Shown piece by piece: positions 37,723 through 46,751 of a DNA stretch of 64,000 nucleotides. The stretch's first letter is position 1, and every line of letters begins with the position of its first letter. Source of the stretch: Thiothrix lacustris DSM 21227 (GTDB lineage Bacteria > Pseudomonadota > Gammaproteobacteria > Thiotrichales > Thiotrichaceae); NCBI RefSeq assembly GCF_000621325.1, contig NZ_JHYQ01000008.1, forward strand, positions 1 to 64,000, given 5' to 3'. The translations under genes were made by a program, and so were the position numbers. The notes below the pieces were generated by a model. It saw nothing but the letters and a program-made list of their open reading frames with translations, had not been told where the DNA came from and made no database searches.

Positions 37723-38532
37723 TCAGCGGTAGCGTGTTGGCAACAAACCCAGCTCAACCCTGTGTTGCCACAGGGTCTGTATACTGATCAGATGCTGTGC
37801 ATCCTCAGATTTGCTGGAAAAAAACCGCACGCTACCCTGCCCTGTTTCAAGCCTGCGCAAATTCTGCTGATCCAGCACGCGGATTAACTGGTGCGTCACG
37901 GGTGTACTGGTTTCCAGCACCGTCATTCGCCCATGCGTTACCTCGTGGATTGCTTCCGTCAGAAAGGGGTAATGCGTACACCCCAATACCAGCGTATCCA
38001 CCCCCGCTTCCAGCAAAGGCAGCGTGTAATGCTTCAACAACTGACGCACCGCCTCGCTACTGAAATCCCCCGCCTCCACATGCTCCACCAAACCGGGGCA
38101 GGCTTGCGCCATCACTGTCACTTGACTGGCATGATCGCGAATCAAATGCTGCAAGCGTGGGCTGTTCACCGTTTGCTGCGTCGCCAGCACCCCAATCACC
38201 CCGGATTGCGTCAACCGTGCCGCAGGTTTCACCGCAGGCTCTATCCCCACCACCGGAATCGGCAACATACCGCGCAAATAGTCCACCGCATGAACCGTCG
38301 CGGTATTACACGCCACCACCAACACCTTAACCCCTTGTTCCAGCAAGAAATCAGCCATCTGCTTGCTACGGGTACGGATGTATTCCGGTGTTTTCGCCCC
38401 GTAAGGCGCATGACCCGAATCCGCCACATAAATCAGGTCTTCCGCAGGCAGCAAACGGTGAATTTCGCGCAGCACCGAAATGCCACCCAAACCGGAATCA
38501 AACACCCCGACAGGTTGTTCGCGCTGTGACAT
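37723..38532 (-). CDS. murI: Glutamate racemase
   Basis: 269 residues. The two catalytic cysteines are in VVACNTATVHA and VLGCTHYPFL. N-terminal VGVFDSGLGGISVL is typical. Supplies D-glutamate for peptidoglycan. Lies 3 bases after the inositol phosphatase-like gene in the same direction. Confidence 0.95.
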   Translation of the reverse strand: MSQREQPVGVFDSGLGGISVLREIHRLLPAEDLIYVADSGHAPYGAKTPEYIRTRSKQMADFLLEQGVKVLVVACNTATVHAVDYLRGMLPIPVVGIEPAVKPAARLTQSGVIGVLATQQTVNSPRLQHLIRDHASQVTVMAQACPGLVEHVEAGDFSSEAVRQLLKHYTLPLLEAGVDTLVLGCTHYPFLTEAIHEVTHGRMTVLETSTPVTHQLIRVLDQQNLRRLETGQGSVRFFSSKSEDAQHLISIQTLWQHRVELGLLPTRYR

Positions 38533-38535
38533 GGC

Positions 38536-39330
38536 TTACTGGTTTTCCTGCAAATACTGTAACCAAGCTGCAAATAATGCCTTATCGGGGGAAATTACCA
38601 CCGAACGCGGCTCCAGCGCGGGTTTAAACACAGCCTCACCCTGCAAAGTACAGGCATAGCCACCCGCTTCGGCGAGAATCAGCGTCCCCGCCGCCAAATC
38701 CCACAACTTCATGCCGCCGTGCAAGTACACATTGCCCCGGTTTGCCGCCATCCACGCCCACTCCAGCACGCAACTGCCGAGATTACGCTGCGAACCATAC
38801 GGCGGCTGGTGCATCAACGCCTGTTTCAACGGCAACGACAAACGCTTAAAATCCACAATGGCCACCGCATTGCGCAAGGCAAATTCACTGGACTGGCAAC
38901 GTAACGGCTTGCCATTCAACCAAGCACCCTGCCCGCGTACCGCGCTGAACATTTCGTCGCGCACCGGATCATACGTCAGCGCCAACACCACTTCGCCCTG
39001 CTGAAACAAGGCCAGCGACACCGCAAACAGTGGAATGCCCGCCGCGAAATTGCTGGTGCCATCCAGCGGATCAAGACACCACAAAGCATCGGCTTCGCGC
39101 AACAAACACGCCTGCTCCTCGCGCTCCATTTCCTCGCTCAGAAACGCAATCTCAGGCCATTGTTGTTGGAGAAACGTGGCAATACGCCGATTAGTCGCCA
39201 AATCTGCTTCCGTTAACAAGCTACCATCCTGCTTTAACGCAAAGCCCACGTGCTCGAAACGCGGTAAAATTTCCTCGCGTGCAATTTGACGTATTTCCTG
39301 CACCAATACTTGCAAATCAGGCTGCATCAT
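38536..39330 (-). CDS. Inositol monophosphatase-family protein (SuhB/CysQ-like)
   Basis: 264 residues. Metal-binding motifs: FLSEEMEREE (Glu pair), WCLDPLDGTSNFAAGIP (the DPLDGT signature) and WDLAAGTLILAEAGG (the WD motif). Substrate could be inositol phosphate, a nucleotide bisphosphate or a sugar phosphate. Confidence 0.88.
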   Translation of the reverse strand: MMQPDLQVLVQEIRQIAREEILPRFEHVGFALKQDGSLLTEADLATNRRIATFLQQQWPEIAFLSEEMEREEQACLLREADALWCLDPLDGTSNFAAGIPLFAVSLALFQQGEVVLALTYDPVRDEMFSAVRGQGAWLNGKPLRCQSSEFALRNAVAIVDFKRLSLPLKQALMHQPPYGSQRNLGSCVLEWAWMAANRGNVYLHGGMKLWDLAAGTLILAEAGGYACTLQGEAVFKPALEPRSVVISPDKALFAAWLQYLQENQ

Positions 39331-39380
39331 TTAACCTACCCAGCGTTACCAAAACGCTAACAATACAAGGATACCCACAC

Positions 39381-39794
39381 GTGGACAAACCGAACATTTC
39401 GGCCAGCCAAAAATTGTTGCATGGGATCGAATATCTAGTGCTTACCATCATCACAATAGCCACTGTTGTCGCCGTCGGTCAGGAAATTGCCAACATTATT
39501 ACCAACCTGAAAGTCCAGATCGCTGACCTGCTGTTATTGTTTATTTATCTGGAAATCATCACCATGGTCGTGGTGTACCTGCAATCCGGGGAAGTACCGG
39601 TGCGGATGCCCTTATACATCGGCATGGTTGCCCTCGCCCGTTACCTGATCCTCGACATGAAAGCCATGGATCAATGGCAAATGCTCGCCATTTCAGCCTC
39701 TATCCTACTGATTTCACTAGCCGTACTAGCGGTGCGTTTTGGTCATGTAAAATACCCGTATGAAAAAAACCTCAAAGGAAAGCCCCACCCATGA
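39381..39794 (+). CDS. PsiE-family membrane protein
   Basis: 137 residues starting at GTG after AAGG; a longer ATG frame from 39279 would overlap the divergent gene. Four transmembrane helices; DLLLLFIYLEIITMVVVYLQSGEVPVRMPLYIGMVALAR matches the phosphate-starvation-inducible PsiE family. Function unknown. Overlaps hemH by 4 bases. Confidence 0.8.
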   Translation: MDKPNISASQKLLHGIEYLVLTIITIATVVAVGQEIANIITNLKVQIADLLLLFIYLEIITMVVVYLQSGEVPVRMPLYIGMVALARYLILDMKAMDQWQMLAISASILLISLAVLAVRFGHVKYPYEKNLKGKPHP

Positions 39795-40903
39795 GTCGCT
39801 TTATCAATGAACAAGACTATTTCCACGGCAAATCCGAATGCACGGGTATATTGCTGGTTAATCTGGGCACACCTGATGCACCTGATAAAGCCTCATTGCG
39901 CCGTTATTTGAAAGAATTCCTGTCCGACCCGCGTGTCGTTGAAATTCCCCGGATTATCTGGAATGTCATCCTGCACGGCATTATCCTCAATACCCGCCCC
40001 GCCAAGAGCGCCGCAAAGTACAAAACGGTGTGGACGGAGAATGGCTCCCCGCTGATGCATATTTCCGAGCAACAGCAACAAGCACTTCAGAAGGAAATGG
40101 AGATCCGCTTTGAAGGCCCCGTGAAAGTAGCCTTGGCAATGCGCTATGGCAACCCAGCCATTCCCGATACCCTGCTGAAACTCAAGGAAGCCGGGGCAAG
40201 GCGCGTACTGATATTGCCGCTTTACCCACAATATTGTGCTGCCACCAATGCCACCACCTTCGACAAAGTGTTCGACGAACTCAAACGTTGGCGCTGGATG
40301 CCGGAATTACGCCTGGTCAACCACTACCACGACCACCCCGGCTACATCAAAGCCCTCGCCAACAGCGTGCTGGCACACTGGGAAAAGCAGCCACGCGGTC
40401 AACTGCTGGTCATGTCCTTCCACGGCATCCCCAAGCGCAACCTGATGCTGGGCGACCCTTACCACTGCGAATGCCACAAAACTGCACGACTACTGGCAGA
40501 AGAACTCAACCTCAAACCCAATGAATGGCGCGTCACCTTCCAATCGCGGTTTGGCAAAGCCGAATGGTTACAGCCCTACACCGACAAAACCATGCAAGCA
40601 CTGCCGGGTGAAGGCATCAAAAACGTCGACGTGGTCTGCCCCGGTTTTGCAGCCGACTGCCTCGAAACGCTGGAAGAAATCCGCGAAGAAAACCGTGAAT
40701 ACTTCCAGCACGCAGGCGGTGAAAACTACCATTACATCCCCGCGCTCAACGATAACATTGAACATATCAAAGCGTTAGCCGACATTATCCAACAGCACAC
40801 CCAAGGCTGGGCGGAAACAACTCCCGGCTGGTCAACGACCACCCAACAGCGGCGAGCTGAAAAGACCTTGCAACGTGCCACCGATAAAGGAGCCAAACAA
40901 TGA
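39791..40903 (+). CDS. hemH: Ferrochelatase
   Basis: 370 residues. Inserts Fe2+ into protoporphyrin IX. GILLVNLGTPDAPDKASLRRYL at the start, the active-site His in VMSFHGIPKRN, the signature VCPGFAADCLETLEEI, and the Glu region EENREYFQHAGG. Coupled to neighbours by ATGA overlaps on both sides. Confidence 0.96.
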   Translation: MSRFINEQDYFHGKSECTGILLVNLGTPDAPDKASLRRYLKEFLSDPRVVEIPRIIWNVILHGIILNTRPAKSAAKYKTVWTENGSPLMHISEQQQQALQKEMEIRFEGPVKVALAMRYGNPAIPDTLLKLKEAGARRVLILPLYPQYCAATNATTFDKVFDELKRWRWMPELRLVNHYHDHPGYIKALANSVLAHWEKQPRGQLLVMSFHGIPKRNLMLGDPYHCECHKTARLLAEELNLKPNEWRVTFQSRFGKAEWLQPYTDKTMQALPGEGIKNVDVVCPGFAADCLETLEEIREENREYFQHAGGENYHYIPALNDNIEHIKALADIIQQHTQGWAETTPGWSTTTQQRRAEKTLQRATDKGAKQ

Positions 40904-41640
40904 AAGTTGGACTCATCCTCATTGGCGATGAACTGCTCAGTGGTTTACGTCAAGACAAGCATCTGCCACAAGTGATAAGCTTTCTCAAAGCACGGGGCTT
41001 GCCGCTGGCGTGGGTACGCATGATCGGCGACGATTGGGATTTACTGCTGCAAACCTTGCAGGAAACCTTTCAAAGCAACGACATCGTGTTCAGCTTCGGC
41101 GGCATTGGCGCAACCCCGGACGATCTGACTCGCCAAGCAGCGGCTGCCGCCACAGGCGTCAGATTGTTACGCCACCCGCAGGCTGTCGCCCTGATCGAAG
41201 GCCGTTTCGGGGCAGAGGCTTACCCTAACCGCATTCGCATGAGTGAACTACCAGATGGTGCCAGCTTGATCCCTAATCCCATCAACCAGATTCCCGGCTT
41301 CAAAGTGCAGCACCACCATTTTGTCCCCGGTTTCCCTAATATGGCGTGGCCGATGGTCGAATGGGCATTAGACACCTATTACCATCAATATTTCGACACC
41401 ACCCCACCTGTGGAACACCGCTGGCTACTGCAAAACGTGCAGGAAAGCGAACTGATTCCGATGATGGAAGAGCTGTTGCGTACTTTTCCAGCCGTGCATC
41501 TTTCCAGCCTGCCCAGCACCGTCGAACGCCGTCAAATTGACTTCGGGTTGAAGGGCAAAGCCGCAGACGTGCAAACAGCGGGCGTATGGTTCGATGCATG
41601 GCTACAAGTCAACCAGATCAATGGCGAACGCCAGCCGTGA
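40900..41640 (+). CDS. MoCF_biosynth-domain protein (CinA-N-like)
   Basis: 246 residues. GLILIGDELLSGLRQDKHL and the loop FSFGGIGATPDDLTRQAAA are the molybdopterin-binding MoaB/Mog fold as found in CinA N-termini. No CinA amidase domain follows. Precise substrate unknown. Overlaps hemH and the next lpxL-like gene. Confidence 0.85.
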   Translation: MKVGLILIGDELLSGLRQDKHLPQVISFLKARGLPLAWVRMIGDDWDLLLQTLQETFQSNDIVFSFGGIGATPDDLTRQAAAAATGVRLLRHPQAVALIEGRFGAEAYPNRIRMSELPDGASLIPNPINQIPGFKVQHHHFVPGFPNMAWPMVEWALDTYYHQYFDTTPPVEHRWLLQNVQESELIPMMEELLRTFPAVHLSSLPSTVERRQIDFGLKGKAADVQTAGVWFDAWLQVNQINGERQP

Positions 41641-41642
41641 AT

Positions 41643-42548
41643 ATGCCGCCCCGCCACTTGCTTGCACCCAAACACTGGCTCACATGGGCAGGTATCGGGC
41701 TGTTTGGATTACTCGCTTGGCTACCCTGGCAAGCACGGCGCGGGCTAGGTAAATGGCTCGGTAACTGGATTTACCGTCGCAACCGCAAACGCCACACCGT
41801 TGTCCTCAGCAATCTGCGCCTGTGCTTCCCCACGTTAAGTGACACCCAGCATGAGCAGATGGCGCAAGCCCATTTACAGGAATATGCCAGCGCCTTACTG
41901 GATTACAGCGTGTTGTTCTTTCGTTCACGTCGCTGGCTGTACCAACGCACCCAAATAATCGGGCGGGAACACATTGATCAAGCCATCGCCGCTGGGCAAA
42001 ACGTTATCCTGATGCTGGGGCATTCGGTATGGCTGGAATTTGCGCCAGCAGCTATCGGCGAACATTACCGCGCTTACGGCTCTTACAAACCCTTCCACAA
42101 CCCTGTCGCGGATTGGCTGATTGCCCGTAGCCGCTTGCAAGATGTGGAATTCGTGGTCGCCCGTGAAGAAGGCATGATGAAACTGGTGCGGGCGCTGGAG
42201 CCGGGGCGGCTCATGTTTTTCCTGCCGGATGAAGATCATGGCAGTAAACATTCGGTGTTTGCCCCCTTTTTCGGGGTTCCCAAGGCAACCTTGACGACCC
42301 CGGCACGCCTAGCCAAGTTAGGCAAAGCAGTTGCGTTACCCGTTATGGCCTTTTTCAATCCACAACGGGGGGGGTATGAGATTGTGATCGGTGCTGCTCT
42401 GACGGACTATCCCGGCAAAGACGAGGAGCAGAATGCGACGCTGCTGAACACAGGGCTGCAAATTCTGATTGAACAACACCCGGAGCAATACATGTGGGTA
42501 CTCAAGTTTTTCCGAACCCGCCCGACGAATGAAACTGATGTTTATTAG
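41643..42548 (+). CDS. Lipid A lauroyl-type acyltransferase (LpxL/HtrB family), copy 2
   Basis: 301 residues from MPPRHLLAPKHWLTWAG (a GTG at 41637 is also possible). Catalytic HX4E in GHSVWLEFAP, and LPDEDHGSKHSVFAPFFG. Likely acts with copy 1 on lipid A. It ends in a 4-base convergent overlap with the T3SS gene sctJ, which marks the left edge of the T3SS locus. Confidence 0.87.
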   Translation: MPPRHLLAPKHWLTWAGIGLFGLLAWLPWQARRGLGKWLGNWIYRRNRKRHTVVLSNLRLCFPTLSDTQHEQMAQAHLQEYASALLDYSVLFFRSRRWLYQRTQIIGREHIDQAIAAGQNVILMLGHSVWLEFAPAAIGEHYRAYGSYKPFHNPVADWLIARSRLQDVEFVVAREEGMMKLVRALEPGRLMFFLPDEDHGSKHSVFAPFFGVPKATLTTPARLAKLGKAVALPVMAFFNPQRGGYEIVIGAALTDYPGKDEEQNATLLNTGLQILIEQHPEQYMWVLKFFRTRPTNETDVY

Positions 42549-43147
42549 TTGGTAGCTGGGAATTGCGCAGGAACCATCACAACGGATACGCTATCGTAGG
42601 TTAAACCCTCGATACTTTTTTCCACAATCATTTTAATATCTGACTTCATGTCTTCCAGACGGTAGGACGGGTTGTACTTGATAAACACTGAGGCCGAGGA
42701 AGGTTTAACTTCGGTATCAATCGGGTTGTTTTCAGGCAAGACCACGTGTACCCGTGCAACTAAAACACCATCAATCTGCGACAGGGTTTCTTGCACGCTT
42801 TGTGATAAAGCAAATATAAAACGGGCACGCTCTTCTAGTGGGGAAGAAATCAGTCCTTCCTTCTTAAACAACTCGCCAACCGTTGCAGTTTTTTCTTTGG
42901 GATAGCCGTGTTCTTTAAGCATCTGAACAGCTTGTGGAATTTGGGACTCTTCAACATTTAGCGTGTATGTTGCTGCTTTCTTATCATAGATTTTTTCTGC
43001 GTCAACCTTATTATTGAGCAAAATAGCAAGCATACCATTAGCATCATTTTCCACTAGGTTGCTATACAGTTCGGTTTTACAGCCTGTTAGAAGAAACAAA
43101 GCGAAAACAACTGAGAATCGGAGAAATTTTTTATTTATGATTGTCAT
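42545..43147 (-). CDS. sctJ: T3SS inner-membrane ring lipoprotein SctJ, short form
   Basis: 200 residues. Lipoprotein signal (LLTGC, Cys about residue 23) and the YscJ/PrgK ring-building motif with LLNNKVDAEKI, VEESQIPQAVQMLKEHGYP and VLVARVHVVLPENNP, then SASVFIKYNPSY. YscJ and PrgK are about 240-250 residues with a C-terminal transmembrane helix; here the protein stops at VVMVPAQFPATN and lacks it, like the short EscJ form. Last gene of the leftward operon; its stop overlaps the convergent acyltransferase gene. Confidence 0.92.
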   Translation of the reverse strand: MTIINKKFLRFSVVFALFLLTGCKTELYSNLVENDANGMLAILLNNKVDAEKIYDKKAATYTLNVEESQIPQAVQMLKEHGYPKEKTATVGELFKKEGLISSPLEERARFIFALSQSVQETLSQIDGVLVARVHVVLPENNPIDTEVKPSSASVFIKYNPSYRLEDMKSDIKMIVEKSIEGLTYDSVSVVMVPAQFPATN

Positions 43148-43182
43148 TATTTTCTCTTTTTACAATATAAACTCATGGATTA

Positions 43183-43731
43183 TTAACTTGCTTGGAACAA
43201 TGTTTTAAATCCTTGAGAAACTTGTCCTACTGCCGACGAAAGAATCTTCATATGGCTAAACCACATTTCCATCTTCGTCGCCCATTGATAAACTTTATTT
43301 TGATACTCGGCAGCAGACAAAATATTATCAGCCACACTTTGTGCAGTCGTTTCCATTTGCCCTGATGCACTGCCAGAAAGGCCACCAACTTCAGGATAAG
43401 TCCTAATTTGAGTGGTATCACTTCCACTTGCCCTATCAGCTAGCATGTGTTGTCGCATCTCAGGCATCGTTTGATATTCTGACAACACGCTATGATAGGA
43501 ACTATCCATTCCTTGAACTTTATCTAATAGTGCTTGTTTGAAACCACCGAACCCCTCATTCGCTGGTTCTAACACACTTAGAATGGGTTCTTGAGAAGCA
43601 TTAATGCTAAGATCCCCATGCGTCATGACATCTTCAAAACGCTTTACATCTTGAGCTTGCGGGGCTGGCAAATGCTGCACCCCCCAATCACCTAAGTTTG
43701 CCGGATTTACCAAAACGCTTGTATCAATCAT
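43183..43731 (-). CDS. sctI: T3SS inner rod protein SctI
   Basis: 182 residues. The C-terminus, KVYQWATKMEMWFSHMKILS then VSQGFKTLFQAS, fits the SctI (YscI/PrgJ) helix that lines the rod and joins needle to export apparatus. The long, variable N-terminal half is unusual for the family (PrgJ is about 100). Lies between the SctG-like and sctJ genes. Confidence 0.8.
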   Translation of the reverse strand: MIDTSVLVNPANLGDWGVQHLPAPQAQDVKRFEDVMTHGDLSINASQEPILSVLEPANEGFGGFKQALLDKVQGMDSSYHSVLSEYQTMPEMRQHMLADRASGSDTTQIRTYPEVGGLSGSASGQMETTAQSVADNILSAAEYQNKVYQWATKMEMWFSHMKILSSAVGQVSQGFKTLFQAS

Positions 43732-43740
43732 ATTAACATC

Positions 43741-44106
43741 CTAATTATTCAAGTAGGCAACCGCAATAATTTTCTCATCTTGATTACCATGCTCAACAAC
43801 TTCTTCAAATAATTCTTTGGCTTCAGCCTTCTGACCTTTCTGAGTCAATGCAATACCTAGAAAACATTTAGCACTCATATGATTAGGATCTTCCGCTAAG
43901 ATATGATTGCGCAAGATATTGATGGCTTCATCATACTTACCTGCATAAATACCTGCGACTGCAACACCAATTTTAATAGGAATTTGCTCACGCCCAATAG
44001 CGTTCACACCATCCATAATCAATTGAGCACGTTTGGCATCATTTTTAAAACAAGCCAAATAACCAACTTGAGAAACGACTCTAAGTAATTCTACATCAGG
44101 ACTCAT
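43741..44106 (-). CDS. SctG-like TPR chaperone
   Basis: 121 residues with TPR-type helices (GVAVAGIYAGKYDEAINILR; AKCFLGIALTQKGQKAEAKELFEEV). Position next to the needle candidate and its likely SctE partner fits YscG, which chaperones the needle subunit. The sequence is not close enough to name firmly. Confidence 0.65.
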   Translation of the reverse strand: MSPDVELLRVVSQVGYLACFKNDAKRAQLIMDGVNAIGREQIPIKIGVAVAGIYAGKYDEAINILRNHILAEDPNHMSAKCFLGIALTQKGQKAEAKELFEEVVEHGNQDEKIIAVAYLNN

Positions 44107-44194
44107 ACTGTCTCCTTATATGTGGCATCAAGGTACCTTGATGCCACGCTCTATTGAAATTACAGTTTACGACTCTATGATAGAGTCCCTGTAA

Positions 44195-44383
44195 TTATTT
44201 TTGCACGGCTTGTGCTGCTGAATCTAAAGCACCACTAACACCCTGCATAGCAGCCAAATCTGCTTTAGAGTTCATAGTGAGAACTTCAGCTTGGCTAGCT
44301 GCGGTGTTAATAGTAACTTGAGCATTTGCACTATCAGTCAGAGTTTGAGCCACAGTAGTCGCGGCGCCACTAATATCTGCCAT
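44195..44383 (-). CDS. 62-residue Ala/Thr-rich protein, candidate needle/pilin subunit
   Basis: 62 residues, no Cys, Trp or Tyr and no signal peptide: MADISGAATTVAQTLTDSAN..., ending SAAQAVQK. Predicted helical. A strong AGGAGAT ribosome-binding site suggests high expression. Lies where needle subunits are usually encoded, between two chaperone-like genes, but I see no clear similarity to YscF/PrgI, nor to HrpA beyond composition. Call by position and composition only. Confidence 0.5.
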   Translation of the reverse strand: MADISGAATTVAQTLTDSANAQVTINTAASQAEVLTMNSKADLAAMQGVSGALDSAAQAVQK

Positions 44384-44506
44384 TTTAATATCTCCTAAAA
44401 AATTAATCGTCCATAAAATATAATTCCCGATGACTATTCATCAAACGCAGGGAATTCATAACTTCCTGTTAAAACATTGCGTTCCATGCTTACTTTTGGC
44501 ACTTAC

Positions 44507-44722
44507 TCAATGATGAGTTTGCGACCAAAACTCTTCAACCACCTCGCAACTGGCATTCAGTGCATCTAAAAACCTGTTCAACTTATCGTATTCATCAGGT
44601 GACACACCTTGATTCAACTCGGAACGAACTTCCGATGCTGCTTGGTTAAACTTATCTAAAAGCTCATTTTTATACATACCGGACACATCATTTCTGAGGT
44701 TCTGCTCGATTTGCAGCATCAT
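44507..44722 (-). CDS. SctE/YscE-like small chaperone
   Basis: 71 residues, two predicted amphipathic helices (NLRNDVSGMYKNELLDKFNQ; DEYDKLNRFLDALNASCEVV). Size and place match the YscE/PscE family that holds the needle subunit with YscG. Overlaps the 3' end of sctD by 35 bases. Identity by length, fold and context. Confidence 0.55.
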   Translation of the reverse strand: MMLQIEQNLRNDVSGMYKNELLDKFNQAASEVRSELNQGVSPDEYDKLNRFLDALNASCEVVEEFWSQTHH

Positions 44723-46073
44723 TACTTCTCCCCTTTTCTATACCGTAATAAAAAGGAATATCTATTCCATTATTCGTTAAGACCACATGATCAGATTGGA
44801 TGGACTTAACAAAGTATTTATCACCAAGTGTTGAACCTTCCATATACTTTTTGCCATCTTTAGATACCATAAACGGTACTTGACCAACACTTACACTGCG
44901 TATTGAGAGCTTAATACGATCTCGTACATCACTAACCTTCAATACAACAGCAGGGCCTTCATCTTGAAGTTTGTTGAACTCATTCAAAAAACCTTTTAAT
45001 TTTTTGATTTCTGGCTGAGTTAACTCGCCGTTGACTATAACGCTCTTACCATCAGTTGTGGCGTTGATACGGCCAGAAAGTCCTTTTTTCTCGATGAACT
45101 GCACAAATGAAGCCAAATAACCATCCATAGTCTGGAACTCACCTTCACTAATAGAGCGAATACCACCGACATCATTTAGGATCGTTGCCTTGACCCGCTC
45201 CCAATCAGCCGTCTTGCTAACAAAGCCCTGTGCAACCAAGACACCGTCAGTACTACCCGACTTGAAATGCAGGGCAGATTGCCCCATTGCTCGTGCAATC
45301 ATGTTTGCATTATTCGCCATCTCATCTTGCGCCCAGATATGAAGATTAGCCTTGATGCCAGCATTCTGAATCTTACTCATCAGCTCATTGCGCTCTAGTA
45401 CCGTATTTGTATAACCACTCAAGCTAACCGAACCATCAGACTCTTTTACCAACTTGAAATCTTGCTTACCTAAGTCTTGCATCAGATTAGCCGCCTGCTG
45501 CTCTCCCGATTCCCACATACCCAAGCTTTCTAACAAATGCTTAAACTGGGGAGTCCAATAGAGAGCGTTAGCAAGCAAGAGTAAACTCAAGCCGACGAGT
45601 AACAGCCACACCCTCCCGCCTGTCTTTTGCATAGATGGGGAACGCGTTGCTCGAGCAGATTTTTTAGGTTGCTCAACTCGAGCAGTAGCCATGACTCCTG
45701 ACGCATCTCCATCTTTGAGGTTGGTTGCTCCGTCAGCAGATTTATGCTTTGCCTGCGGCGGCGCAACACGACTATCTGTCACCAGAAACTCAACATTACC
45801 TAGCTTGACCGACTGATAGGGAAGTAAATCAATACTAGCGTCTGTGACCTCTACCCCCCCCGCAAACACAGGCCTAGCCAAAGGTTGAAGCGTAATACCA
45901 GCAGAGGTTATTAATAATTGAATATGCTGATCAGCAATGTTTTCATCATGTAAAATAATGTCGCTAGTCATGGCGCGACCAATAACTAGACTACCTGTTT
46001 TTAACCTAACAGATGCACCCGCATTGATGCCACTAAGCACTTTGAGTACAAATGAAGTCTGTTGAATAGCCAT
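44688..46073 (-). CDS. sctD: T3SS inner-membrane ring protein SctD
   Basis: 461 residues. N-terminal FHA domain (GSLVIGRAMTSDIILHDENI), a single transmembrane helix at VWLLLVGLSLLLLANALYW (about residues 154-172), then a periplasmic ring-building part with BON/ring-like modules (SDGSVSLSGYTNTVLERNEL). This is the YscD/PrgH layout. One base separates it from the SctC-like gene. Confidence 0.9.
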   Translation of the reverse strand: MAIQQTSFVLKVLSGINAGASVRLKTGSLVIGRAMTSDIILHDENIADQHIQLLITSAGITLQPLARPVFAGGVEVTDASIDLLPYQSVKLGNVEFLVTDSRVAPPQAKHKSADGATNLKDGDASGVMATARVEQPKKSARATRSPSMQKTGGRVWLLLVGLSLLLLANALYWTPQFKHLLESLGMWESGEQQAANLMQDLGKQDFKLVKESDGSVSLSGYTNTVLERNELMSKIQNAGIKANLHIWAQDEMANNANMIARAMGQSALHFKSGSTDGVLVAQGFVSKTADWERVKATILNDVGGIRSISEGEFQTMDGYLASFVQFIEKKGLSGRINATTDGKSVIVNGELTQPEIKKLKGFLNEFNKLQDEGPAVVLKVSDVRDRIKLSIRSVSVGQVPFMVSKDGKKYMEGSTLGDKYFVKSIQSDHVVLTNNGIDIPFYYGIEKGRSNDAANRAEPQK

Positions 46074-46751
46074 TTACTCCGCCTGTTTTTTATTTTTAAC
46101 AACATCAACCACATCAAAACCTGGGAATTTTTCATCGGTCTTAACATCCCACTCAGATCCCAAGCGTTTCACTGGGTCCTCCGAGCTAAAATTAACCACT
46201 CCACTTTTATCTTTCCAGCGATAAACTTGGCGGCGCGATAAATCTTGATTATCCATTACCTTAGCCATGGATAAGACCGAACTAATAAAACGTTCTGGCC
46301 CCGTCATGTACACAATGTTATCTACCTCAGAAACTTCCCATTGGAAGCGATCTTCTAGCACCTGAAGACGCTTAAGCGTGTTGGTGAACTCCTGTGGAGA
46401 CATCGTCTTCATGCTGACCGACGCTGTTTGCACCTCTTCTTCTTTGTAAACAAACAATGCCTCTTTGTCGTAATACCAAATAAGGCCATAATTTTTAACC
46501 AACTCGTTAAAAATATCCTCTGGCTTACGACTCTGAAAATGCAAACTGACAACTTCTTTAACCTTAGGGCTCACTACAATAGGAAGATCCTGCAATGATG
46601 CTAGTGTTTTCAACAGCTCAATCAAGGGTTCCTGATCAGAGAAATGTGAATAGGGGTAATCTTTCCAAGCCAAAGGCGCCGCTGCCGCTGTAAAACTGAC
46701 ACAACTCAGTAGCAATAAAGCCCAGCGAAATTTAAAAAATACATTATGCAT
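46074..46751 (-). CDS. SctC-like protein with N0/N1 domains only, no secretin barrel
   Basis: 225 residues from MHNVFFKFRW (the longer frame to 46871 is unsupported). Signal peptide to about AAAAP. The mature start LAWKDYPYSHFSDQEPL, IVVSPKVKEVVSLHFQSRKP, GLIWYYDKEALFVYKEEEV and VDNIVYMTGPERFI match the N0 and N1 domains of YscC-type secretins closely. YscC-type proteins continue for about 400 residues with N3 and the barrel. Here the sequence goes into VYRWKDKSGVVNFSSEDP, a DUF4124-like module, and ends. First gene of the leftward operon. Confidence 0.85.
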   Translation of the reverse strand: MHNVFFKFRWALLLLSCVSFTAAAAPLAWKDYPYSHFSDQEPLIELLKTLASLQDLPIVVSPKVKEVVSLHFQSRKPEDIFNELVKNYGLIWYYDKEALFVYKEEEVQTASVSMKTMSPQEFTNTLKRLQVLEDRFQWEVSEVDNIVYMTGPERFISSVLSMAKVMDNQDLSRRQVYRWKDKSGVVNFSSEDPVKRLGSEWDVKTDEKFPGFDVVDVVKNKKQAE

